Positions 1 to 5,808 of a stretch of DNA of 13,427 bases are shown here, piece by piece. How positions within the stretch are numbered: the first letter of the stretch is position 1; the number at the start of each line of letters is the position of its first letter. Origin of the DNA: an uncultured Parabacteroides sp. (GTDB lineage: Bacteria; Bacteroidota; Bacteroidia; Bacteroidales; Tannerellaceae); contig URGO01000090.1 in assembly GCA_900547435.1 (NCBI GenBank), forward strand, positions 1 through 13,427. The letters are read 5' to 3'. The translations under genes and the position numbers were made by a program. Below the pieces are notes generated by a model that saw only the letters and a program-made list of their open reading frames with translations, was not told the origin of the DNA and made no database searches.

Positions 1-1
1 C

Positions 2-1045
2 GATGAGGAAGGGCAAGTATATGTCATTCTGGACAACGGACGCGAATACCTGGTTGAACCTTCCTCCTGGCGCAACTATAGATATAAGTATAATGAAAAG
101 GAAAAGAAAATTGAGGAGGAAGTAATAGGTACTTTCGAACAACTCCCCATCCGTTTAGCGTGGGCAATTACAGTCCACAAAAGCCAGGGTCTGACCTTTA
201 ACCGGGTTGTCATAGATCTGACCGGAGGGGTATTTGCCGGAGGACAAACCTATGTGGCCCTCAGCCGTTGCACGTCTTTGGAAGGACTGGTATTGAAGTC
301 GCCCATCAAACGCGGGGATGTATTCGTCCGAAAAGAAATCATCTCGTTCAGTCAATCCTTCAATGAACAGGGATTGGTAAACAAGCTCCTTCAAGAGAGC
401 GAAGCCGAGAAGCTTTATGTCCAAGCAGCCAAACATTTTGACAAATGGGATATCCCGGAAACTGTACAAGATTTCACCAAAGCGGTCAAGCTAAACAACC
501 AATTGAACAATCCCCAAATCCAACGCCTTATACGCATCAAACTGGCCCGGTACCAGACCCAACGCGAAACTATCAAAAGCCTGCAAGGAGAGCTGCACCA
601 ACTACGCGAATCCCTCAAGGATTTCGCACACGAATATTACCTGATGGGCAACGAATGTATCACCAAAGCACATGACCCACAGGCTGCCTTGCGATGTTTT
701 GATAAGGCGCTGAAAATGGATCCTAACTATGTAGACGCCTGGGTGCGCAAAGGCGTTACCCTCTTCGATACAAAAGAAACTTACGAGGCTCTGACCTGTT
801 TCAACAAAGCGGTTGAGATAAATCCCCAATCCTTCAAAGCAAGATACAACAGAGGTAAAGCCCGTTATGCCCTGAAGCATCACGAGGAAGCTCTCTTAGA
901 TTTCCTGAAAGCCACCCAACTCAAGTCTGAGCACATCGCCACACACGAATACCTCGCCGAATTGTTCCAACTGACAGGCGACAAAGAAATGGCCAAGCTC
1001 CATATACGTAAGGCAGAAGAGCTGAGAAGAAAAAAGAAAAAGTAA
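2..1045 (+). CDS. PIF1/RecD-like SF1 helicase with C-terminal TPR domain (5' end outside the window)
   Basis: The frame is open from the window edge, so only the last 347 residues are present and the ATPase core lies outside. Visible residues 53-66 (AWAITVHKSQGLTF) are the conserved helicase segment around motif V of RecD/PIF1-type superfamily 1 enzymes. Residues 84-90 (YVALSRC) are motif VI with its arginine finger at R89. After the helicase part comes a likely coiled coil (about 189-209) and TPR-like helical repeats (about 134-175 and 210-335), including AALRCFDKALKMDPNY and ALTCFNKAVEINPQS. The protein ends in a lysine-rich tail. Known for the family: ATP-driven unwinding of DNA, often 5' to 3'. 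Inferred: the TPR tail docks a protein partner. The gene converges on the AraC gene with only 23 bases between the stop codons. Confidence 0.85.
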   Translation, partial: DEEGQVYVILDNGREYLVEPSSWRNYRYKYNEKEKKIEEEVIGTFEQLPIRLAWAITVHKSQGLTFNRVVIDLTGGVFAGGQTYVALSRCTSLEGLVLKSPIKRGDVFVRKEIISFSQSFNEQGLVNKLLQESEAEKLYVQAAKHFDKWDIPETVQDFTKAVKLNNQLNNPQIQRLIRIKLARYQTQRETIKSLQGELHQLRESLKDFAHEYYLMGNECITKAHDPQAALRCFDKALKMDPNYVDAWVRKGVTLFDTKETYEALTCFNKAVEINPQSFKARYNRGKARYALKHHEEALLDFLKATQLKSEHIATHEYLAELFQLTGDKEMAKLHIRKAEELRRKKKK

Positions 1046-1068
1046 AGCGGTAAATTGGGTGGATATTG

Positions 1069-1887
1069 TCAACAGTCTTTCCTGTATTCCGATGGCGACA
1101 AGTTGATTCGCTTCTGCACATACCGGCTGAAGTAAGACACGGAAGAGAAATTCATCCGCTCCGCGATTTCGGTCAGCGAAAGTTCTTTTTGCCGGAGCAG
1201 GCGGGTGATTTCCTGCATGGTGAAGCGGTCTATCCAATAAGAGGCAGGTTTCCCGCTTATCCTTTTGCATATTTCTGACAGATAGTGAGGCGTGATGCAG
1301 AGGTGTGAAGCATAAAACTCAAGGTCCCTGTTCCGGACATATTCACCGTTATACAACAATTCTATGAAACTTCGCAACAGGGAGGAGACACGCTCCGACA
1401 CTTGCAAGTCCTTGTGACTGCGTGCGTGAATATCGTACAAGTCAAGAATGTGCGCGGTCAGCAGGCTGCCCAATAATTCCTCGCGGAAAAAGTGCTTCTC
1501 ATCTTCCATGCGCATCCGCAAATATTGCAAGGCTGCCTCGCATATTTGGAAGTCCCGCCCGGATAGTTTCATGACCGGATTCCGCAAGAGCGACAAATGC
1601 CCTATGATGCCATAATTGCTGCGAATGGCTATCGAAGTAACGAATGCTTCCGAAAGGTTCATCAGGATGCCCTGGAAATCATCTGACGCCGAGAAGTCCG
1701 AAGCAAGTGTCGCATTGGGCAGAATGACATAATCTCCGGCAGCGATGTTATAATAGGTGTCCTGAAAGGTGAATCCCATATTGCCTTTCCGGCAAAGGAT
1801 ATGGATCACCCTTCCCGCATACTGCAAGCCGCTAATTTCCTGCCAAGTATCGGCAAAAACAATACCGTCAAATTTCGTATCTTCCAT
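1069..1887 (-). CDS. AraC-family transcriptional regulator
   Basis: This 272-residue protein has the AraC layout: an N-terminal cupin-like sensor (about 1-130, with FQDTYYNIAAGDYVILPNA typical of the ligand-binding barrel) and two C-terminal helix-turn-helix motifs. The first lies around residues 190-210 (YASHLCITPHYLSEICKRIS). The second lies around 238-260 (LSLTEIAERMNFSSVSYFSR) and is followed by the signature region ending in SPSEYRK. I chose the ATG at 1887 over an upstream in-frame GTG at 1935, because a perfect minus-strand -7 box (1916-1923) lies between them and the longer start would be upstream of its own promoter. It is divergent from the reductase cassette and probably controls it. 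The ligand is unknown; the family senses small molecules such as sugars, aromatics or stress signals. Confidence 0.9.
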   Translation of the reverse strand: MEDTKFDGIVFADTWQEISGLQYAGRVIHILCRKGNMGFTFQDTYYNIAAGDYVILPNATLASDFSASDDFQGILMNLSEAFVTSIAIRSNYGIIGHLSLLRNPVMKLSGRDFQICEAALQYLRMRMEDEKHFFREELLGSLLTAHILDLYDIHARSHKDLQVSERVSSLLRSFIELLYNGEYVRNRDLEFYASHLCITPHYLSEICKRISGKPASYWIDRFTMQEITRLLRQKELSLTEIAERMNFSSVSYFSRYVQKRINLSPSEYRKDC

Positions 1888-1915
1888 TATCTGACAAGCT
1901 GAATATGTTTGCCCG

Positions 1916-1923
1916 CAAATATA
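1916..1923 (-). promoter_or_regulatory. Bacteroides -7 promoter box for the AraC gene
   Basis: Read on the minus strand this is TATATTTG, an exact match to the Bacteroides primary-sigma -7 consensus TAnnTTTG. It lies 28 bases upstream of the ATG at 1887, giving an expected leader of about 20 bases. I see no clear -33 TTG at the usual distance. Confidence 0.6.
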
Positions 1924-1965
1924 GACAAAAACCACGAATAGTGAAAATATTGCCCCTAATTATGT

Positions 1966-1979
1966 AACAACGGAACAAC
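1966..1979. repeat. Direct repeat AACAAC-gg-AACAAC in the divergent promoter region
   Basis: Two identical hexamers with an 8-base period sit 11-24 bases upstream of the -7 box at 1990, where a -33 element would normally be. AraC-family proteins often bind direct repeats next to or over the upstream promoter element. This is therefore a candidate operator, though the motif is short and could be chance. Confidence 0.35.
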
Positions 1980-1989
1980 AGGCACGCCG

Positions 1990-1997
1990 TAATTTTG
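1990..1997 (+). promoter_or_regulatory. Bacteroides -7 promoter box for the reductase cassette
   Basis: TAATTTTG matches TAnnTTTG exactly and lies 26 bases upstream of the ATG at 2023, so transcription would start near 2003-2006. No TTG element is present 19-21 bases upstream, which suggests dependence on an activator, plausibly the divergent AraC protein. Confidence 0.65.
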
Positions 1998-2022
1998 CAT
2001 CAGAAATTAAAACTCTGAGTAT

Positions 2023-2871
2023 ATGAAAGATGTAAGATTGAACAATGGCGTGATGATGCCGGCCATCGGTTTCGGCGTTTATCAAATTCCTGAAAATGAG
2101 ACGGAACGTGTCGTAAGCGATGCCATCGAAGTGGGTTATCGGATGTTCGACACAGCCGCTTCTTATTTCAACGAGGAGCAAGTGGGCAACGCCATCCGGC
2201 AGAGCGGCATCAAGCGCGAGGATTTTTTCATCACCACCAAACTGTGGGTGCAGGATTATGAATATGAAGACGCACTCCGTGCCTTTGACAAGTCATTGAA
2301 GTTGCTCGGACTGGATTATATCGACCTTTACCTACTGCATAAACCCTACGGCAACTATTATGCTGCATGGAGAGTCTGCGAACGGCTTTATAAAGAAGGA
2401 CTTATCAGCGCCATCGGCGTGACGAGTTTCTCCAATGAACGCCTCCAAGACCTTTTCCTGCACAATGAGGTGAAGCCTGCTGTCAATCAGTTGGAGACCC
2501 ACCCGTTCTTCCAGCAGCAAGCCGCCAATAAATTCTTGCAATGCGAAGGTATACAGCATGAAGCTTGGGCACCTTTTGCTGAAGGGCAGAATGACATTTG
2601 GAACAATCCCGTGCTGAAAACCATTGCCGAAAAGCATGGAAAGACTATCGGTCAGGTTGTTCTTCGCTGGCTGAATCAGCGCAATGTGGTGGTCATTCCC
2701 AAGACGGTGCGCAAGGAACGGATGATGGAGAACTTCAACATCCTTGATTTTACGCTTACGGAAAAAGAGATGGATGCCATCGCTACGCTTGAAACCGGGA
2801 AAAGTCCGATTTATGATGATATGGATTTAGCAACGGTGAAATATATAGGGACACACCGAATTCATGATTAA
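2023..2871 (+). CDS. Aldo/keto reductase, AKR5-like (2,5-diketo-D-gluconate reductase type)
   Basis: This soluble 282-residue (beta/alpha)8-barrel oxidoreductase is the usual length for the small prokaryotic AKR group. The complete catalytic tetrad is visible: D43 and Y48 in FDTAASYFNEE, K73 in ITTKLW and H106 in LLHKP. The C-terminal cofactor segment IPKTVRKERMMEN retains K227, R233 and N237, which in this family contact the NADPH 2'-phosphate and adenine. Known chemistry is NADPH-dependent reduction of aldehydes or ketones to alcohols; the substrate cannot be told from sequence. It is the first gene behind the promoter at 1990 and is followed after 11 bases by a related reductase. The shared AraC-divergent setting suggests inducible carbonyl reduction or detoxification. 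Confidence 0.92.
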   Translation: MKDVRLNNGVMMPAIGFGVYQIPENETERVVSDAIEVGYRMFDTAASYFNEEQVGNAIRQSGIKREDFFITTKLWVQDYEYEDALRAFDKSLKLLGLDYIDLYLLHKPYGNYYAAWRVCERLYKEGLISAIGVTSFSNERLQDLFLHNEVKPAVNQLETHPFFQQQAANKFLQCEGIQHEAWAPFAEGQNDIWNNPVLKTIAEKHGKTIGQVVLRWLNQRNVVVIPKTVRKERMMENFNILDFTLTEKEMDAIATLETGKSPIYDDMDLATVKYIGTHRIHD

Positions 2872-2882
2872 TAAAAATAGCT

Positions 2883-3749
2883 ATGAACAAGACAATCACT
2901 TTGAACAACGGCATTGAAATGCCAGTAATGGGGTATGGTGTTTGGCAAATCGCCCCTGAAAAATGCGAACACTATGTATCAGAAGCCCTAAAAGCCGGGT
3001 ACCGTTTGATTGATACGGCTCAAGCCTATTACAACGAAGAAGGCGTGGGCGCGGCCATTTCCAACTCAGGCATCCCGCGTTCGGAAATATTCATCACCAC
3101 GAAAGTATGGATTTCCAATGCCGGAGATGAAAAGGCTGCCATCAGTATAGATGAATCGCTCCGCAAACTGCGGACGGACTACATTGACCTGTTGCTCATC
3201 CATCAACCTTTCGGGGATTATTACGGAACCTACCGGGCAATGGAGAAAGCATACGAAGCAGGAAAAGTACGTGCCATAGGATTGAGCAATTTCTATGATT
3301 CCAGATTCGTGGACTTGGCTGAACACATGGATATTAAGCCGGCTGTAGTGCAACTGGAAACACACGTGTTCTCGCAACAGGTGAAAATGCGTCATCTGGC
3401 AGAAAAATACGGAACACGCATCATGGCTTGGAGCCCGTTGGCACGTGGCATGAACGGCCTTTTTACGAATGAGACATTGAAATCCATAGGAGAGAAATAC
3501 GGTAAGGACAACGCGCAAGTGTGTCTGAAATTCCTGACGGACGAGGGCATCATTGTCCTTCCGCAATCAACGCGTACGGAACGCATGGCCAGCAATCTTG
3601 CCATTGATGATTTCAGTTTGAGCGAGACGGACAAGGAACTTATCCGCAAGATGGATACCGGAAAGGCGCTTGCGGCGGACTTCAATGACCCGGAGCTGGC
3701 CGAGTATCTTCTTGCATACGACAAGAATTTTAACCCTCAAAATAAGTGA
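2883..3749 (+). CDS. Aldo/keto reductase, AKR5-like (diverged tandem paralogue)
   Basis: This 288-residue protein aligns along its whole length with the gene just upstream, so the pair looks like an old tandem duplication. The tetrad is intact: D44 and Y49 in IDTAQAYYNEE, K74 in ITTKVW and H107 in LIHQP. One difference stands out. The cofactor segment reads LPQSTRTERMASN, so the family lysine of the IPKS motif is Q228, while R234 and N238 remain. This may loosen preference for NADPH over NADH (inference). The C-terminus is longer than in the paralogue (about residues 265-288). The gene starts 11 bases after its neighbour, and its TGA stop is followed two bases later by the next ATG, so it is clearly cotranscribed. 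Confidence 0.92.
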   Translation: MNKTITLNNGIEMPVMGYGVWQIAPEKCEHYVSEALKAGYRLIDTAQAYYNEEGVGAAISNSGIPRSEIFITTKVWISNAGDEKAAISIDESLRKLRTDYIDLLLIHQPFGDYYGTYRAMEKAYEAGKVRAIGLSNFYDSRFVDLAEHMDIKPAVVQLETHVFSQQVKMRHLAEKYGTRIMAWSPLARGMNGLFTNETLKSIGEKYGKDNAQVCLKFLTDEGIIVLPQSTRTERMASNLAIDDFSLSETDKELIRKMDTGKALAADFNDPELAEYLLAYDKNFNPQNK

Positions 3750-3751
3750 GT

Positions 3752-4399
3752 ATGAAATACGGAGTTTTAGGAACGGGCAATGTAGCCCACACCATTGGGG
3801 ACAAACTGATCGAACTGGGCCATTCGGTCATGCTCGGTTCGCGCACAGCCGACAATCCACAAGCAGCAGAATGGGCAAAGCACCACGGAGAACAGGCCGC
3901 ACACGGCACGTTTGCCGATGCCGCCCGTTTCGGTGAACGGATATTCAACTGCGTGCAGGGCATCCATGCGTTGGAAGTTCTTGATGCTGCCGGAAAAGCA
4001 AACCTGAATGGCAAATTGCTGATAGATTTGACAAATCCATACATCCATAAAGACGGACATATTTCGCTTGACGCACGATGGAGCGGCACCACGTCATTGG
4101 GCGAGAAAGTACAGCGGCTGCTACCGCAAACAAAAGTCGTAAAGACATTAAACTATTTGCACAACCACCTAATGACCCATCCTGATGAACTTCCCGAACC
4201 CATTACGGGTTTCTACTGCGGCAACGACAAGGAGGCCAAGACGGAAGTGAAAAAATTGTTGACCGATTTCGGTTGGCGTGACACAATGGATTTGGGCGAT
4301 ATATCCATGTCCCGGTATACCGAGATGCTCGGCGCATTTTGGCCAGCGGCACTCAATGGGACGGGGCACATGCGATGGGGATTCCGGTTGGTAAGATGA
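3752..4399 (+). CDS. F420-dependent NADP reductase-like NAD(P)-binding protein
   Basis: This 215-residue protein has an N-terminal Rossmann fold. Residues 1-12 (MKYGVLGTGNVA) form the first strand and the GxGxxA dinucleotide loop (G7, G9). S30-R31 at the end of the second strand is the usual pocket for the NADP 2'-phosphate. LLIDLTNPY (89-97) and KVVKTLN (128-134) match the conserved core of the family (NADP oxidoreductase, coenzyme F420-dependent). Bacteroidales do not make F420, so the protein probably acts on a flavin or another small hydride partner, and its true reaction is unknown. I used the ATG at 3752; a GTG at 3746 in the same frame would overlap the upstream stop and adds only two residues. 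It sits between aldo/keto reductases in one operon. Confidence 0.8.
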   Translation: MKYGVLGTGNVAHTIGDKLIELGHSVMLGSRTADNPQAAEWAKHHGEQAAHGTFADAARFGERIFNCVQGIHALEVLDAAGKANLNGKLLIDLTNPYIHKDGHISLDARWSGTTSLGEKVQRLLPQTKVVKTLNYLHNHLMTHPDELPEPITGFYCGNDKEAKTEVKKLLTDFGWRDTMDLGDISMSRYTEMLGAFWPAALNGTGHMRWGFRLVR

Positions 4400-4453
4400 A
4401 CAAAGAAAACATATCCACGAATTTAATCCGATAAACAATAAAAATCCTATAAA

Positions 4454-5452
4454 ATGAAGACAAGGAAACTTGGAAATTTGGAAGTGTCCGCAGTCGGTCT
4501 TGGCTGCATGGGCTTCACACACGGCTATGGAGCATGTCCAAGCGAAAAAGAATCCATCCGGTTGATACGAAAAGCCTATGAGGAAGGCTGTACGTTTTTC
4601 GACACTGCTGAGATATATAGCTGTTATAAAAATGAGGAACTGGTGGGAAAGGCGTTAAAGCCGTTTCGCCAGCAAGTAGTAATCTCCACTAAATTCACTC
4701 CCGTGACACTGCCCGGACAAGAAAGGCCTGAAGGCAAGCTTTCCCGGAACGGCATTCGTCAGGCAGTTGAAGGATCTTTACGGCGGCTGCAAACCGACTA
4801 CATCGACTTATATACAGAACATCGTGTTCCCAAAGAAAGCGACCCTGCCGAAGTCGCTTATTGGATGGGTGAGTTGATAAAGGAAGGCAAGATACGTGGT
4901 TGGGGACAGTCGGAACCAACGCTTGGACAACTGAAAGCTGCACAGGCCATCACCCCTGTTACAGCCGTACAAAGCGAATACTCCATCATGGAACGGAAAT
5001 GGGAAGCGGACGTGATTCCTTATTGCATGGATAATGGCATCGGTTTCGTTGCCTATTCACCGATGGCTGGCGGTTTCTTGAGTGGAAAATATCATCATGC
5101 GACTTTCGAGGGAGACGATGTGCGGCGTGTAATCACACGCTACACGGAAGAGAATATGCAAGCCAATAAGGTGCTGCTCGAACTTATCAACCGCTATGCC
5201 GAAGCGAAACATTGTACTGCCGCCCAGATTTCGTTGGCTTGGGTGATGCACTCGGAACATATCGTTCCTATACCGGGTATGCGTAGTGATGCACGAATAC
5301 TTGAAAACCTTGGAGCGGCGGAAGTAACCCTTACCCATGCCGAATATGCCGCAATGAATGAAGCGTTGAGCCATATCACCATACACGGCAACCGGACGGA
5401 TGAAGACATAGCCAAACTGGGGACTATCGAAGGAAAGCAACAGAATACATAA
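4454..5452 (+). CDS. Aldo/keto reductase, long form (AKR13-like)
   Basis: This 332-residue aldo/keto reductase belongs to the longer YakC/general-stress-protein-like branch rather than the AKR5 branch of its two upstream relatives. The start MKTRKLGNLEVSAVGLGCMG is the typical entry strand. The tetrad is D50 and Y55 (FFDTAEIYS), K80 (ISTKF) and H123 (YTEHR). A loop of about 30 residues between K80 and the next helix (TLPGQERPEGKLS) is normal for this branch, as is PIPGMRSDARILENLGA near the cofactor site. The known reaction is NAD(P)H-dependent aldehyde or ketone reduction; the substrate is not determined. It follows the Rossmann gene after 54 AT-rich bases with no terminator, so it probably belongs to the same operon. 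Confidence 0.9.
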   Translation: MKTRKLGNLEVSAVGLGCMGFTHGYGACPSEKESIRLIRKAYEEGCTFFDTAEIYSCYKNEELVGKALKPFRQQVVISTKFTPVTLPGQERPEGKLSRNGIRQAVEGSLRRLQTDYIDLYTEHRVPKESDPAEVAYWMGELIKEGKIRGWGQSEPTLGQLKAAQAITPVTAVQSEYSIMERKWEADVIPYCMDNGIGFVAYSPMAGGFLSGKYHHATFEGDDVRRVITRYTEENMQANKVLLELINRYAEAKHCTAAQISLAWVMHSEHIVPIPGMRSDARILENLGAAEVTLTHAEYAAMNEALSHITIHGNRTDEDIAKLGTIEGKQQNT

Positions 5453-5453
5453 A

Positions 5454-5597
5454 TCTTATGAAGCTTTCGGCAAATTGAAAGGAGACAACAAGAAACTGAT
5501 GATCATTCCCTATGCAAGCCATACCGACTTATATGACAAAATAGACATCATTCCGTTCGATAAAATTGAAGCGTTTTTCAAGAAATACTTGCGATAA
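5454..5597 (+). pseudogene. C-terminal remnant of an alpha/beta hydrolase
   Basis: Directly behind the aldo/keto reductase stop, in another frame, lies an open stretch of 47 codons ending at TAA 5595-5597. It reads SYEAFGKLKGDNKKLMIIPY, then ASHTDLYDKIDIIPFDKI, then a short helix to the end. This matches the last strand, catalytic-His loop (ASHTDLYD) and final helix of COG1073-type alpha/beta hydrolases, which usually run about 300 residues. No in-frame start exists before an internal ATG at 5502, and the nucleophile and acid regions are absent. The likely history is a deletion that removed most of a hydrolase gene once sitting at the end of the reductase operon. Translation of a functional small protein seems unlikely. 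Confidence 0.65.
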
Positions 5598-5626
5598 AAA
5601 TCGGAGATAAACTACACATTTTCAAC

Positions 5627-5674
5627 AAACGGTGTTGCTGAAAAGTACAAGACTTTTTTGGAGCAACACCGTTT
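5627..5674. terminator. Long hairpin, probable transcription terminator between reductase cassette and xus operon
   Basis: A perfect 13-bp stem (5627-5639 AAACGGTGTTGCT with 5662-5674) encloses a second 6-bp stem (AAAAGT 5641-5646 with ACTTTT 5652-5657) and the loop ACAAG. The sequence after it (ACTCTTTTATAG) is only moderately T-rich. It separates the end of the reductase unit from the xus promoter. Confidence 0.7.
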
Positions 5675-5738
5675 ACTCTTTTATAGAACTACCTACATAT
5701 AGCTATTAACTTTCCCTCCGAATACCCAAAACAAGCGA

Positions 5739-5769
5739 TTGACGGCTATGGGGAATCCCCCTACCTTTG
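5739..5769 (+). promoter_or_regulatory. Bacteroides promoter of the xus operon (-33 TTG, -7 TACCTTTG)
   Basis: TTG at 5739-5741 and TACCTTTG at 5762-5769 are separated by 20 bases, an exact TAnnTTTG match at the preferred spacing for the Bacteroides primary sigma factor. Transcription should start near 5775, leaving an A-rich leader of about 33 bases before the ATG at 5809. The position of this promoter also excludes a longer TTG-initiated version of the receptor gene. Confidence 0.75.
5747..5763. promoter_or_regulatory. Candidate operator: dyad centred on GGGGA-A-TCCCC
   Basis: The bases between the -33 and -7 elements form a 17-bp imperfect palindrome, TA-n-GGGGA-A-TCCCC-n-TA, whose right end overlaps the TA of the -7 box. 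A protein bound here would block RNA polymerase. For an iron-uptake operon an iron-responsive repressor would be expected, but the motif is not the classical GATAAT-type Fur box. Confidence 0.45.
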
Positions 5770-5808
5770 CCCTCGAAATTAAGAAACGCAAAAAAGAAAA
5801 TAAAACTG

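Noticed and set aside
1888..1935. Longer AraC protein starting at the GTG at 1935
   Set aside because: The extension is unlike the family and lies across the gene's own -7 box at 1916-1923; ATG 1887 gives a sensible leader.
5767..5808. Receptor start at the TTG at 5767
   Set aside because: That codon lies inside the -7 box of the promoter, and the extra residues would precede a clear signal peptide starting at ATG 5809.
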